Positions 31,973-41,351 are shown, counted from the first letter of the stretch. The stretch: 64,000 nucleotides of DNA from Solimonas terrae (GCF_011067135.1 NZ_JAAMOW010000004.1:402505-466504); one strand, 5' to 3'. The notes: generated by a model not told the origin, from the letters alone. Translations and numbers: made by a program.

Positions 31973-33091
31973 TCAGCCGCCGAGATAGCTCAGCAGATCG
32001 AAGCCCTGCAGCGTCGCGTCGAAGCCCTTGGTGACCGGACCGAACAGGTCGACCGGCAGGACGTCGAAGTTGCGATTGAGGCCCGGCCAGCTGTGGCCGC
32101 CGCCGTCGATCGTCACCAGGGCGCTGCCCAGTCCGCTGCTGCACGGTGCGGTGTAGGCGACGTCGATGCCGCTGATCAGCTCGCCGCTCGGCACCGGCAT
32201 GGAAGCGTGCTTGACGTCCGCGTCCGTGCAGCCGTTGTTGGTCAGCAGACCTTCAAATGCAGCCTGGGTGTTGGCGTACGAGCCCAGGGGATCGCTGGTC
32301 CCCTGCACCTGAACCGAGGCGAGCGGCTGCGACGGATGGCAGGCGCTGAGGTCGTCCGGCATGATTTCCGCCGCCACCAGTTCGACGCCATCCACGACGT
32401 CGGCGTGATCGCAGCTGTATTCGTAGGCGAGCACGGCGCCACCAGAGACGCCCACCATGATCAGCGGTGTCGTGCTGCCGGCCTTCGCCGTGCCCTTGAC
32501 CTGCGCGATCAGCGCATCGATCAAGGCTTCGCGATCGGCGCGCGTACTGACCGGGGCCACCACCGAATTGCCCCAGGTCCGGAACGGATACGCATCGGGT
32601 GCCGTCGGCAGCACGATCGTGACGTTGCGGGCCTTGGCCAGTTCCGACATGCGCATGTGGTTCGCCATCGATTCGCCGGTGCCGTTCGACCAGTGCAGGG
32701 CGATGATCAGGGCCGCGCTGCCGGCGTCGGCCTTGGCGGTTGATGTCGGCGTCAGGACTTCGTAGTTCGAGGTCAGCCCGTTGGCGGTGACGCTCCCCGG
32801 CGTCACGGCAACGCCGTCGCAGGCGCCGACGGTCGAGTCGTTGAGCACGGTCGGCGAGGTCGCGTCCGGGCAGTAGGTGTTGTAGCTTGGCGTGCAGTCG
32901 TCGCCGGCGGCTGCATCGTCCGGGTTGAATTGCTGGTTGCAGGCCAGCGTCGTGCCGCCGCCGCCATCCCCGCCGCCGTCGCCGGAGCCGTTGCTGGACC
33001 CGTTATGCCCACCACCGCTGCAGGCCGTCGCGAGCATCAGCACGAGCAGCGCGCCGAATGTCAGGCGTAGCCATTGCTGGATCAACTTCAT
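31973..33091 (-). CDS. Lipoprotein esterase, PHB-depolymerase/LpqC-like
   Basis: A 372-residue precursor with a lipoprotein signal (A-T-A-C, Cys24) and then a very Gly/Ser/Asp-rich linker (about 25-47), like the linker in the lipoprotein at 471. The catalytic domain has 'AALIIALHWSNGTG' (oxyanion strand), the nucleophile elbow 'VGVSGGAVLAYEY' (G-V-S-G-G) and a late 'GGGHSWPG', the typical histidine block of LpqC-like polyhydroxybutyrate depolymerases and feruloyl-type esterases. Several cysteines probably form disulfides. It would act at the cell surface or in the periplasm on a polyester or ester. It is monocistronic, ending in the shared terminator. Confidence 0.85.
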   Translation of the reverse strand: MKLIQQWLRLTFGALLVLMLATACSGGGHNGSSNGSGDGGGDGGGGTTLACNQQFNPDDAAAGDDCTPSYNTYCPDATSPTVLNDSTVGACDGVAVTPGSVTANGLTSNYEVLTPTSTAKADAGSAALIIALHWSNGTGESMANHMRMSELAKARNVTIVLPTAPDAYPFRTWGNSVVAPVSTRADREALIDALIAQVKGTAKAGSTTPLIMVGVSGGAVLAYEYSCDHADVVDGVELVAAEIMPDDLSACHPSQPLASVQVQGTSDPLGSYANTQAAFEGLLTNNGCTDADVKHASMPVPSGELISGIDVAYTAPCSSGLGSALVTIDGGGHSWPGLNRNFDVLPVDLFGPVTKGFDATLQGFDLLSYLGG

Positions 33092-33286
33092 TCAAATTCC
33101 CCAAGTCTCGTCAAAGGTCTGCGCCGTGCGGACGGCCCATAACAGCAGTTTAGCGGCAGGCGCATTATTTAGAAAACGGCCGTTCCCCGACCCCCGCGTA
33201 GGCGATTGACCCGTGCGCGGGGCTTTTAGTTCAGGTTCCAGTGATTATCATGCGAGGCCTTCGTCTCGCCCCGGACCCTCCCCGAC

Positions 33287-34399
33287 ATGCTTTTCCTTCA
33301 GCATTTCCTCCAGCAGAAGCTGTTCGAAAATTCCATTCAGGAATGGCTGATCGCATTCGGCATCGCGACCGCCGTGGTGCTGGTCGTCGGCCTGATCCGC
33401 TCGCTGGTCGTACGCCGACTGGCGGCATTGGCAAAGCGTACGTCGACGATGGTCGACGATCTGCTGGTATTCGTGGTGCGGCAGACACATCTGCTGCTGG
33501 TGTGGCTGCCGGCGTTCTGGCTGGTCGGCCATTCGCTTGATCTGCCGGATCGGGTCGCACTGTTCGTGAAGGGCGCGGCGTCGCTGGCGATGGTGCTGCA
33601 GGCCGGGCTGTGGGTCGGTGGTGCGATCGACTTCTGGATCGCCACGTCGCGCGAGCGGGCGATGCAGGAAAACGCCGGTGCGGCGACCAGCCTCGGGGCG
33701 CTGAACTTCATCACCAAAGTCGTGCTCTGGGCCTTCCTGGTGCTGGTCGGTCTGGACAACATTGGTGTCAATGTCACGGCGATGGTTGCCGGCCTCGGCG
33801 TCGGCGGCATCGCCGTTGCACTGGCGGTACAGAACATTCTGGGCGATCTGTTTGCGTCGCTGTCGATCGTCATCGACAAGCCGTTCGTGATCGGCGATTT
33901 CATCATCGTCGGCGACTTCATGGGCACGGTCGAACACGTCGGCCTGAAAACGACGCGACTGCGCAGCCTCGGCGGCGAGCAGCTGATCTTCGCCAACAGC
34001 GATCTGCTGAAGGCGCGGGTCCGCAACTACAAGCGCATGCAGGAGCGCCGCATCGTCTTCAAGTTCGGCATCCTCTACGAGACGCCCGTCGACAAGCTGG
34101 AAAGGGTTGCCGACATGGTGCGCGACATCATCAAGAGCCAGAATCTGGTGCGCTTCGACCGCGCGCATTTCGCGAGCTTCGGTGATTCGTCGTACGACTT
34201 CGAAGTGGTCTACTGGATGCTCGATCCGGACTTCAACAAGTACATGGACACCCAGCAGTTGATCAATCTGGCGATGGTCCGCCTGTTTGCCGATGAAGGC
34301 ATCGGCTTCGCCTATCCGACCCAGACCCTGCACGTCGCCTCGCCGGTGCAGATCCTTGGCCTGGCGCCGGCACAGCCGGGACCGGAGCAAACCTCATGA
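33287..34399 (+). CDS. MscS-family mechanosensitive ion channel
   Basis: A 370-residue inner-membrane channel. There are about four N-terminal hydrophobic helices. The pore helix region 'VTAMVAGLGVGGIAVALAVQN' (about residues 160-180) has the Gly/Ala packing of MscS TM3. The beta domain follows with 'SIVIDKPFVIGDFIIVGDFMGTVEHVGLKTTRLRS' in overlapping parts, then the alpha/beta C-terminal domain. It opens under membrane tension to relieve osmotic downshock. It resembles the MscS paralogues with extra N-terminal helices (YnaI/YbdG style). Its stop overlaps the MBL-fold gene start (ATGA). Confidence 0.95.
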   Translation: MLFLQHFLQQKLFENSIQEWLIAFGIATAVVLVVGLIRSLVVRRLAALAKRTSTMVDDLLVFVVRQTHLLLVWLPAFWLVGHSLDLPDRVALFVKGAASLAMVLQAGLWVGGAIDFWIATSRERAMQENAGAATSLGALNFITKVVLWAFLVLVGLDNIGVNVTAMVAGLGVGGIAVALAVQNILGDLFASLSIVIDKPFVIGDFIIVGDFMGTVEHVGLKTTRLRSLGGEQLIFANSDLLKARVRNYKRMQERRIVFKFGILYETPVDKLERVADMVRDIIKSQNLVRFDRAHFASFGDSSYDFEVVYWMLDPDFNKYMDTQQLINLAMVRLFADEGIGFAYPTQTLHVASPVQILGLAPAQPGPEQTS

Positions 34400-35046
34400 G
34401 CCTGCGCTGCGAAATCATTCCGGTCACCGCATTCCAGCAGAACTGCTCGCTGATCTGGGACGACGCGACCATGCGCGGTGCACTGGTCGATGCCGGCGGC
34501 GAACCGCAGCGGCTGCTCGACCGTGCGCGGCACCACGGTGTGACGATCGACAAGATGCTGGTGACGCACGGCCACCTCGATCATGCCAGCGCCGTTGCCG
34601 AGCTGGCCGAACAGCTCGGCGTGCCGATCGAGGGGCCGCACGAGGAGGACAAATTCTGGATCGAGGGTTTGCCGGAAGCGGCGGCGCGATACGGTTTTCC
34701 GCCGGCACGCAGCTTCACGCCGGATCGCTGGCTCGGGCACGGCGACACGGTGGAACTCGGCAGCCTGCGCTTCGATGTGCTGCATTGTCCGGGACATACG
34801 CCGGGTCACGTCGTCTTCCACCATCAGCCGTCGCAACTGGCTTTCGTCGGCGACGTGCTGTTTGCCGGCAGCATCGGCCGCAGCGACTTTCCGCGTGGCA
34901 ATCACGACGATCTGGTGCGTTCGATTCGCGAGCGCCTGTTCCCGCTCGGTGACGAAATTCGCTTCGTGCCGGGCCACGGGCCGCTTTCGAGTTTCGGTGA
35001 GGAGCGCCGCAGCAATCCGTTCGTCGCGGACCGTCGTTTCGGCTGA
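34396..35046 (+). CDS. Metallo-beta-lactamase fold hydrolase (YcbL-like)
   Basis: A 216-residue MBL-fold enzyme of the glyoxalase II-like (YcbL/GloC) group. Metal ligands seen are T-H-G-H-L-D-H (about residues 55-61), 'CPGHTPGHV' (third His), 'FVGDVLFAGSIGRSD' (bridging Asp) and 'VPGHGP' (last His). The protein is shorter than classical GloB and lacks its C-terminal helical domain, as in GloC. The likely reaction is hydrolysis of a glutathione thioester such as S-lactoylglutathione. It overlaps mscS by 4 bp. Confidence 0.93.
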   Translation: MSLRCEIIPVTAFQQNCSLIWDDATMRGALVDAGGEPQRLLDRARHHGVTIDKMLVTHGHLDHASAVAELAEQLGVPIEGPHEEDKFWIEGLPEAAARYGFPPARSFTPDRWLGHGDTVELGSLRFDVLHCPGHTPGHVVFHHQPSQLAFVGDVLFAGSIGRSDFPRGNHDDLVRSIRERLFPLGDEIRFVPGHGPLSSFGEERRSNPFVADRRFG

Positions 35047-35129
35047 AAGCTCCGCCGGTGGTCAGTGAAGATTCATCGCGTCCGGGCAGGCTGTGGGCTC
35101 CAATTCGCAGCTTCAGCCGGGGAGTCGCC

Positions 35130-35717
35130 ATGGGCACCAAGCCATTCGTCACCGACATCGAGAACATCCGCCGCCGCGCGCGTCAGCACATCCACAACGG
35201 CGCCGTCACCGAGGGTTACAAGGCGGACCGTAGTACGGTGATCAAGATTCTCAATGAAGCGCTGGCCACCGAAATCGTCTGCGTGCTGCGCTACAAGTAC
35301 CACTACTTCAAGGCTTCCGGCATCAATGCGACGGCGGTCGCCGCCGAGTTCGCTGAGCACGCCGCCGAGGAACAGCAGCACGCCGATCAGATCTGCGGCC
35401 GCATCGTTCAGCTCGGTGGCAAGCCGAACCTGTCCCCGGACGGCCTGCTGACGCGTTCGCATTCCGATTACGTCGAGGGCGAGGACATCGTCGAGATGCT
35501 GCAGGAGGATCTGGTTGCCGAACGCATTGCGATCGACAGCTATCGTGAAATCGTCGAGTACCTCGGCAGCGATGATCCGACCAGCCGGCGGGTCATGGAA
35601 GAGATACTCGCGAAGGAAGAAGAGCACGCCGAGGATCTGAGCACGCTGCTCGAAGAGCTCGGCAAGAAGGGCGAGCCGGCACACGAGCCGCTGCGCGCGC
35701 GCGGCACAGCCCACTGA
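35130..35717 (+). CDS. Ferritin-like (bacterioferritin/Dps-type) protein
   Basis: A 195-residue four-helix bundle. Likely di-iron ligands are Glu in 'NEALATEIVCVLRYKYHYF', the E-x2-H in 'EHAAEEQQHADQI', Glu in 'LQEDLVAERIAIDSYREIV' and E-x2-H in 'ILAKEEEHAEDL'. This matches the bacterioferritin-like/DPSL proteins that oxidise and store iron or protect against peroxide. The start at 35130 is supported by GGGGAG about 5 nt upstream; the fold begins near residue 25. It has its own terminator downstream and is probably separate from the MBL gene (83 bp gap). Confidence 0.88.
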   Translation: MGTKPFVTDIENIRRRARQHIHNGAVTEGYKADRSTVIKILNEALATEIVCVLRYKYHYFKASGINATAVAAEFAEHAAEEQQHADQICGRIVQLGGKPNLSPDGLLTRSHSDYVEGEDIVEMLQEDLVAERIAIDSYREIVEYLGSDDPTSRRVMEEILAKEEEHAEDLSTLLEELGKKGEPAHEPLRARGTAH

Positions 35718-35737
35718 GCCCGGGCAGGAGCAAACCG

Positions 35738-35763
35738 AAGGCCGGTTCTGAACCGGCCTTTTT
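35738..35763 (+). terminator. Rho-independent terminator after the ferritin-like gene
   Basis: A perfect 10-bp stem, AAGGCCGGTT (35738-35747) and AACCGGCCTT (35751-35760), has a 3-nt loop and runs into a T-tract ending at 35763. Confidence 0.93.
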
Positions 35764-35815
35764 GTTGGCCGCGATTCCGGGCTAGGCTAGACGCGTTCCC
35801 TCGACGAGCATCGTC

Positions 35816-36247
35816 ATGAAGCTGCCGCCGCTGCTGTTTGTGCTGGGTTATGCCGGCCTGCTGCCGTTCGCTGCGGGGCCCCTCTGGCTGAGCGTCGCGC
35901 CGCAGTCGGCGCCGGTCTGGCTCGATCAGGCCTGGCTGTTGTACGCAGCGCTGATCGCGGCCTTCATGGCCGGCAGCTTCTGGGGGCTGGCGCTGCTCGT
36001 GCTCGCGAATCCTGCAGGGCAGCTCGGTCTGCTGATGTCGGCGGCATTGATGCTGCTGGCCTGGGGGGCGGTGCTGCTGCCGTTTTCCCTGTCCCTGCTG
36101 GCGCTGACCGTCGTTTTCGTGCTGCTCGCTGCCGCCGAAGTCTGGCGCGAGCGCGTGCTCGATCCGGTCAGCAGTTATTTCCGGCTGCGTATCGCGCTGA
36201 CACTGGGCGTGCTGATCTGCATCGCCTGGCGATACCAGCTCGGCTGA
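35816..36247 (+). CDS. DUF3429 family membrane protein
   Basis: A 143-residue inner-membrane protein with about five short hydrophobic helices. 'LGYAGLLPFAAGPL' at the N-terminus and 'YAALIAAFMAGSFWGLAL' in the middle match the DUF3429 pattern (G-Y-x-G-L-L-P-F, then Y-x-A-x-I-x-x-F-x-x-G-x-x-W-G). No function is known for the family. No strong SD is visible. It appears to be a single gene. Confidence 0.8.
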   Translation: MKLPPLLFVLGYAGLLPFAAGPLWLSVAPQSAPVWLDQAWLLYAALIAAFMAGSFWGLALLVLANPAGQLGLLMSAALMLLAWGAVLLPFSLSLLALTVVFVLLAAAEVWRERVLDPVSSYFRLRIALTLGVLICIAWRYQLG

Positions 36248-36328
36248 GGGGCTGCTTCGTACTGGCCAGGTACCGGCTGCGATTGCTATCGTCGGCCGGC
36301 GCCGATCGGCGCTTTCCCGGGGGATTCC

Positions 36329-36919
36329 ATGATGATGCGTGGTGGCGCCGCTTGCGGCGCGGTGATGTTGCTGTGCGCGGCTCCTGCGCACGTGGCGCGG
36401 GCGCAATCGCCACAGCCGGCGAATGCGGTGCCGTACCAGCGCTACGGCCTGGTCGTCGAAGGTGCCGCCGAATTCGGTGGCGACGAAGTGGCGCGCGTGT
36501 ACTTCGATGACAACTCGACGCAGAGCGTCCGTGCCGGACAGGGACTCAGTGCGGGTGTCGGCTTCTACATGCGGCCGGAGCAGGACGTCTCGATACGGAC
36601 GACGATCGGCTTCAAGTACGTGACCACCAAGGCGTCGAACGCCGACATCCACTTGTCGCGGGTCCCGATCAATTTGATCGCCAGCTACCACTTCGACAAC
36701 GGGGTTCGCCTGGGTGGCGGCGGTATCTGGCAAACCGGCATCAAGTTCCATGGTGGCGGCTTGGGGCCGAATGTCGATTTCGACAACAGCCTCGGCTACA
36801 CCCTGGAAGTCGGCTGGCGCTGGATCGTCGCCAGCTACACGGGCATGGACTACAAGGACGAGTTCGGTGGCAAGTACAAGGCGGACAGTTACGGCATCCG
36901 TCTGATCGGCGAATTTTGA
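36329..36919 (+). CDS. Outer-membrane beta-barrel protein
   Basis: A 196-residue precursor with a Sec signal (about 1-26, ending 'ARAQ'). The mature part is built of alternating beta strands rich in Gly, Tyr and Val ('VGFYMRPEQDVSIRTTIGFKY', 'INLIASYHFDNGVRLGGGG' in pieces). It ends with 'IRLIGEF', a terminal Phe being the Bam recognition signal for barrels. The size suggests an eight-stranded OmpW/OmpA-like barrel. Three ATG codons in a row begin at 36329 after GGGGGA. Substrate unknown. A strong bidirectional terminator follows. Confidence 0.8.
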   Translation: MMMRGGAACGAVMLLCAAPAHVARAQSPQPANAVPYQRYGLVVEGAAEFGGDEVARVYFDDNSTQSVRAGQGLSAGVGFYMRPEQDVSIRTTIGFKYVTTKASNADIHLSRVPINLIASYHFDNGVRLGGGGIWQTGIKFHGGGLGPNVDFDNSLGYTLEVGWRWIVASYTGMDYKDEFGGKYKADSYGIRLIGEF

Positions 36920-36931
36920 AAGGGGGAACTG

Positions 36932-36960
36932 AAAAAGGGGCCGACGAGCGGCCCCTTTTT
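36932..36960. terminator. Bidirectional Rho-independent terminator
   Basis: A 12-bp perfect stem including the A and T tracts: AAAAAGGGGCCG (36932-36943) and CGGCCCCTTTTT (36949-36960), with loop ACGAG. It serves the barrel gene on the plus strand and the convergent acyl-CoA dehydrogenase gene on the minus strand. Confidence 0.95.
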
Positions 36961-36976
36961 CGTGTGGCGGAGGGTG

Positions 36977-38755
36977 TCAGAACAGCGCCGCATTGAGTTC
37001 CATCAGCGTCGCCGAACCGGCACGCGCCGAGCGGATCTGGAACGCCGTTTCCGGCAGCAGCTTGGCGAAGTAGAAGCGTGCCGTCGACAGCTTGGCCTTG
37101 TAAAAGTCGCCTTCGTTGTCGAGTGCGACGCGTGCCATCCGTGCCCACAGATACGAGTAGACCAGATGCCCGACGACGCGCAGGTAGGGCACCGCGGCTG
37201 CGCCCATGTCGTCCGGGTTCTTTGCGCCGCTCTGGCCGAGATCGCTGGTCAGCATCGTCACCTTGTTGCCGATGTCCATCAGCGGCTCGATGAATTCCTT
37301 CATCTCCGGCTTGTCGGCATTGTCCTTGACGAACGCCTGTACCAGCTTGCCGAACTTGCCGAGCTTCACGCCGCCGTCCAGCAAGACCTTGCGGCCGATC
37401 AGATCGAGCGACTGAATGGTGTTGGTGCCTTCATAGATCAGGTTGATGCGCGCATCGCGCACGTACTGCTCGACACCCCATTCCTTGATGAAGCCATGGC
37501 CACCGAACACCTGCATCGCGAGGTTGGTGCCCTCGAACGCGTTGTCGGTGATGAAGGCCTTGACGATCGGCGTCAGCAGCGCGACCAGATCGTCGGCGTC
37601 TTCGCGAACCTGCGCGTCCGGGTGCTTGTGCGACTGGTCGATCATCAGGCCGACCCAGTAGCACAGCATGCGCGCCGCCTCGTTCCAGGCCTTCTGCGTC
37701 AGCAGCATGCGCCGCACGTCCGGGTGGACGATGATGGTGTCGGCCGGCTTGTCCTTGTTCTTGGGGCCGGTCAGCGAGCGCGACTGCAGGCGATCCTTCG
37801 CGTACGCCAGCGAGTTCTGGTACGCGACTTCGCCCAGACCCAGCGACTGCATGCCGACACCAAGGCGCGCGCCGTTCATCATGATGAACATGCCGGCCAT
37901 GCCCTTGTTCGGCTCGCCGACCATCCAGCCCTTCGCGCCGTCGAGGTTGATGACGGCGGTGGCGTTGCCGTGAATGCCCATCTTGTGTTCGATCGAGCCG
38001 CATTTCACCGTGTTGCGCTCGCCCGGCTCGCCCTTGGCGTCCGGAATGAACTTCGGCACCACGAACAGCGTGATGCCCTTGGTGCCGGCCGGCGCATCCG
38101 GCAGGCGCGCAAGCACGAGATGCACGATGTTGTTCGACAGGTCGTGCTCGCCGGACGAGATGAAGATCTTGGTGCCGGTGATCGAGTACGAGCCGTCGGC
38201 GTTCGGTTCGGCCTTGGTGCGCAGAATGCCGAGGTCGGTGCCGGCATGCGGCTCGGTCAGGCACATGGTGCCGGTCCAGTCGCCGGACACCAGCTTCGGC
38301 AGATAGGTCTGCTTCAGCTCGTCCGTGCCGCGTGCAACCAGCGCCGCATACGCACCGTGCGAGAGGCCCGGGTACATCGTCCAGGCCTGGTTCGCCGAGT
38401 TCAGCATCTCGAACAGCACGTTGTTGACCAGTTCCGGCAGGCCCTGGCCGCCGAAGTCGGGATCGCAGGACAGCGCCGGCCAACCCTGCTCGCAATACTG
38501 CGCGTAGGCTTCCTTGAAGCCCTTGGGCGCGGTGACGACGCCGTCGCCGACGTAGGTGCAGCCTTCCGCATCACCGGACTGATTGAGGGGGAAGGTCACG
38601 TTGGTCGCGAACTTGCCGGCCTCCTCGACCACGGAGTTGATCGTCTCGGCATCGAGATCGGCGTGCGGCGGCAGCTCTCTGAACGCGTCCTCGACCTTGA
38701 GGACTTCGTGCAGGACGAACTGCATGTCGCGCAGCGGCGGGGTGTATTGCGGCAT
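36977..38755 (-). CDS. Acyl-CoA dehydrogenase (PF12806-type, about 600 residues)
   Basis: A 592-residue FAD flavoprotein of the large bacterial acyl-CoA dehydrogenase group with an extra C-terminal domain. Blocks seen are 'FPLNQSGD', 'MCLTEPHAGTDLG' (FAD/substrate loop), 'ISSGEHDL', 'HLVLARLPDAPAGTKGI', 'HKMGIHGNATAVI' and 'GGHGFIKEWGVEQYVRDARI' near the FAD-binding C-terminus. It catalyses the first oxidation of fatty-acyl-CoA. The start at 38755 has a GGAG RBS 8 nt away, and the family's 'YTPPLRDMQFVLHEVL' begins there. It is a paralogue of the gene at 56910. A palindrome sits about 65 bp upstream of the start codon. Confidence 0.94.
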   Translation of the reverse strand: MPQYTPPLRDMQFVLHEVLKVEDAFRELPPHADLDAETINSVVEEAGKFATNVTFPLNQSGDAEGCTYVGDGVVTAPKGFKEAYAQYCEQGWPALSCDPDFGGQGLPELVNNVLFEMLNSANQAWTMYPGLSHGAYAALVARGTDELKQTYLPKLVSGDWTGTMCLTEPHAGTDLGILRTKAEPNADGSYSITGTKIFISSGEHDLSNNIVHLVLARLPDAPAGTKGITLFVVPKFIPDAKGEPGERNTVKCGSIEHKMGIHGNATAVINLDGAKGWMVGEPNKGMAGMFIMMNGARLGVGMQSLGLGEVAYQNSLAYAKDRLQSRSLTGPKNKDKPADTIIVHPDVRRMLLTQKAWNEAARMLCYWVGLMIDQSHKHPDAQVREDADDLVALLTPIVKAFITDNAFEGTNLAMQVFGGHGFIKEWGVEQYVRDARINLIYEGTNTIQSLDLIGRKVLLDGGVKLGKFGKLVQAFVKDNADKPEMKEFIEPLMDIGNKVTMLTSDLGQSGAKNPDDMGAAAVPYLRVVGHLVYSYLWARMARVALDNEGDFYKAKLSTARFYFAKLLPETAFQIRSARAGSATLMELNAALF

Positions 38756-38817
38756 GTGAAAACTCCGGAACTTGAAAAGGGATGCGCGCGCTCCGCGGAG
38801 CGCCCTGAAATTGGCTC

Positions 38818-38833
38818 CATACTGTAGCGTATG
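38818..38833. promoter_or_regulatory. Candidate operator upstream of the acyl-CoA dehydrogenase gene
   Basis: Inverted repeat CATAC (38818-38822) and GTATG (38829-38833) with a 6-nt spacer, in the promoter region of the minus-strand gene starting at 38755. It has the size and symmetry of a TetR-family operator. The cognate regulator is not in view. Confidence 0.45.
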
Positions 38834-38958
38834 TTCATGCCGCGGTGCAGCATCCGGGCGACGAGCGGCGGCCCGCGACCCATGCCGCGGGAATCCTCGC
38901 CGCAATCCGGGCGGGCGCCGGTCGACGCGCGGCCTCGGCGGCTTTCAGTCCGGGCATG

Positions 38959-38985
38959 AAAAAGCCCCCCGCTTGCGCGGGAGGC
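38959..38985 (-). terminator. Terminator of ahpF
   Basis: On the minus strand a 9-bp stem with one mismatch (38977-38985 with 38964-38972) is followed by five T (38959-38963), about 23 bp after the ahpF stop codon. Confidence 0.8.
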
Positions 38986-39008
38986 CGATGCAAGCCGCCC
39001 GTCGGGGG

Positions 39009-40583
39009 TCAGGCGGCCTTTGCTTCTTCCTGCGGGGCCGAACTGCGGATCAGGTAGTCGAAGGCCGACAGCGCGGCTTTCGAGCCTTCGCCCATCGCAA
39101 TGACGATCTGCTTGTACGGGACGGTCGTGACATCGCCGGCAGCGAACACGCCGGGCACCGAGGTCTGGCCGCGCGCGTCGACTTCGATCTCGCCGCGCGC
39201 AGACAGCTTGACCGTATCCTTGAGCCACTCGCTGTTCGGCAGCAGGCCGATCTGCACGAAGATGCCTTCGAGCTCGATCGTCTGCGTCTCGCCGCTCTTG
39301 CGATCCTTGTAGATCAGCCCGTCGACCTTCTGGCCGTCGCCGGTCACTTCGGTGGTCTGCGCCGAGGTGATGACCTTCACGTTCGCGAGGCTGTGCAGTT
39401 TGCGCTGCAGCACCGCGTCGGCGCGCAGTTGCGCATCGAACTCGATCAGCGTGACATGGCTGACGATGCCGGCCAGATCGATCGCCGCTTCGACACCGGA
39501 GTTGCCGCCGCCGATCACCGCGACGCGCTTGCCCTTGAACAGCGGGCCGTCGCAATGCGGGCAGTAGGCGACGCCCTTGTTGCGATACTCGTTCTCGCCG
39601 GGCACGTTCATCTGCCGCCAGCGCGCGCCGGTCGAGATGACCACGGAGCGGGCCTTGAGTGCCGCGCCGTTGGCGAACTGCACCTCGATGAATTCCTTGC
39701 CGGGAATCAGCTTCTCGGCGCGCTGCAGGTTCATCAGGTCGACGTCATAGCTCTGCACGTGCTGCTGCAGTTCGGCGGCAAGCCGCGGACCTTCGGTTTC
39801 CTTGACGGAAATGAAGTTCTCGATCGCCATGGTGTCGAGCACCTGACCGCCGAAACGCTCGGCAGCGACGCCGGTGCGGATGCCCTTGCGCGCGGCATAG
39901 ATTGCCGCCGCGGCGCCGGCCGGTCCGCCGCCGACGATCAGCATGTCGAAGGGCGCTTTCGCGCTCAGCTTCTCGGCGTCGCGCGCGGCCGCGCCGGTGT
40001 CGAGCCTGGCGACGATCTGTTCGAGGTCCATGCGGCCGGAAGCAAACGGTTCGCCGTTGAGAAACACCTGCGGCACCGACAGCACTTGGCGTTGTTCGAC
40101 TTCGTCCTGGAACAGCGCGCCGTCGATCGCGACGTGCTCGATTGCCGGGTTCAGCACGGCCATCAGATTCAGTGCCTGGACCACGTCCGGGCAGTTCTGG
40201 CAACTCAGCGAGAAATAGGTTTCGAAACGATAGGAACCCTGCAGGTTCCTGACCTGTTCGATCACATCGGCCGACGCTTTCGAAGGGTGACCGCCGACCT
40301 GCAGCAGCGCCAGCACCAGCGACGTGAATTCGTGACCGAGCGGGATACCGGCAAAGCGCAGGCTGATCGGCTGGCCAGGGGTGGTGACGGCAAACGAGGG
40401 CTTGCGCGCGTCCTTGCCGTGTGTCGACAGGGCGATCTTGTCCGACAGCGATTCGATGGTTTGCAGCAACTCGAGCATCTCGTTCGAGCTGGCACTGTCG
40501 TCCACGGATGCGACGAGTTCGATCGGCCGCACGAGCTTTTCGAGATAGGCCTGCAACTGGATCTTGAGATTGGCGTCGAGCAT
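39009..40583 (-). CDS. ahpF: Alkyl hydroperoxide reductase subunit F
   Basis: A 524-residue flavoprotein that transfers electrons from NADH to AhpC. The N-terminal tandem thioredoxin-fold domain carries Cys128-x2-Cys131 ('SCQNC'). The thioredoxin reductase-like part has FAD motif GGGPAG (218-223), the redox pair CPHC (341-344) and NAD motif '[14 protein letters not shown]'. The last block '[15 protein letters not shown]' completes the FAD site. A CAGGAG RBS precedes the ATG at 40583. It lies 144 bp after ahpC with strong hairpins between, so it is probably co-transcribed at a lower level. Confidence 0.98.
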   Translation of the reverse strand: MLDANLKIQLQAYLEKLVRPIELVASVDDSASSNEMLELLQTIESLSDKIALSTHGKDARKPSFAVTTPGQPISLRFAGIPLGHEFTSLVLALLQVGGHPSKASADVIEQVRNLQGSYRFETYFSLSCQNCPDVVQALNLMAVLNPAIEHVAIDGALFQDEVEQRQVLSVPQVFLNGEPFASGRMDLEQIVARLDTGAAARDAEKLSAKAPFDMLIVGGGPAGAAAAIYAARKGIRTGVAAERFGGQVLDTMAIENFISVKETEGPRLAAELQQHVQSYDVDLMNLQRAEKLIPGKEFIEVQFANGAALKARSVVISTGARWRQMNVPGENEYRNKGVAYCPHCDGPLFKGKRVAVIGGGNSGVEAAIDLAGIVSHVTLIEFDAQLRADAVLQRKLHSLANVKVITSAQTTEVTGDGQKVDGLIYKDRKSGETQTIELEGIFVQIGLLPNSEWLKDTVKLSARGEIEVDARGQTSVPGVFAAGDVTTVPYKQIVIAMGEGSKAALSAFDYLIRSSAPQEEAKAA

Positions 40584-40611
40584 TGAATGCTCCTGAGTAT
40601 TCTGGGGGGTG

Positions 40612-40708
40612 AAAAATCGCGTCATTCCGACCCGGCCCGGGGGATGCCGGGCCGGAATGCGCGCTACCACTGAAGCGGTACAGCGAAGCGACGGGCGGGC
40701 CCGTCGCT
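40612..40708 (-). promoter_or_regulatory. Two hairpins in the ahpC-ahpF spacer
   Basis: Read on the minus strand, the first is a perfect 10-bp stem (40699-40708 with 40687-40696, 2-nt spacer; in RNA the loop would be larger). The second is a 14-bp stem with one mismatch (40646-40659 with 40623-40636), followed 6 nt later by five T (40612-40616). They could act as a partial terminator or as mRNA stabilisers that raise AhpC relative to AhpF. Confidence 0.7.
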
Positions 40709-40727
40709 CACGATCGCGGATCGGTGC

Positions 40728-41291
40728 TCAGATCTTGCCGACCAGGTCGAGCGAAGGCGCGATGGTCTTGGCGCCGTCCTTCCACTTGGCGGGGCAGACT
40801 TCGCCCGGATGGGCGGCGGTGTACTGCGCGGCCTTGAGCTTGCGCAGCGTTTCCGACACGTCGCGCGCGATCTCGTTGGAGTGGATCTCGAGCGTCTTGA
40901 TGATGCCGTCCGGGTTGACGATGAAGGTGCCGCGCAGTGCGAGGCCCTCTTCTTCGATATGCACGTCGAACGCGTGCGTCAGCTGGTGCGTCGGATCGCC
41001 GACCAGCGGAAACTTGGCTTTGCCGACCGCCGGCGAGGTCTCATGCCAGACCTTGTGCGAGAAGTGCGTGTCGGTGGTGACGATGTAGACCTCGGCGCCC
41101 GCCTTCTGGAATTCGGCGTAGTTGTTGGCGGCGTCTTCGACTTCGGTCGGGCAGTTGAACGTGAACGCAGCCGGCATGAAGATCACGACCGACCACTTGC
41201 CCTTCAGGCTCTCGTTCGACACCTCGACGAACTTGCCGTTGTGGAAGGCCTGCGTCTTGAACGGCTTGACTTCGGTATTGATCAGCGACAT
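40728..41291 (-). CDS. ahpC: Alkyl hydroperoxide reductase subunit C (peroxiredoxin)
   Basis: A 187-residue typical 2-Cys peroxiredoxin that reduces hydrogen peroxide, organic hydroperoxides and peroxynitrite. The peroxidatic Cys47 lies in 'FTFNCPTE', and the resolving Cys166 in 'GEVCPAKW'. 'GTFIVNPDGIIKT' and the C-terminal 'LDLVGKI' (YF-type tail region) match the AhpC1/Prx1 group. The start at 41291 gives the family's 'MSLINTEV' N-terminus. It is the first gene of an ahpC-ahpF unit. Upstream is an A+T-rich region with a palindrome (41352-41368). Confidence 0.98.
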   Translation of the reverse strand: MSLINTEVKPFKTQAFHNGKFVEVSNESLKGKWSVVIFMPAAFTFNCPTEVEDAANNYAEFQKAGAEVYIVTTDTHFSHKVWHETSPAVGKAKFPLVGDPTHQLTHAFDVHIEEEGLALRGTFIVNPDGIIKTLEIHSNEIARDVSETLRKLKAAQYTAAHPGEVCPAKWKDGAKTIAPSLDLVGKI

Positions 41292-41351
41292 CGGAAAAAT
41301 CCTCTTGGATCGGTGTGGTGGATCAGGGAGACACATCCTAGGCGCAAGAAT

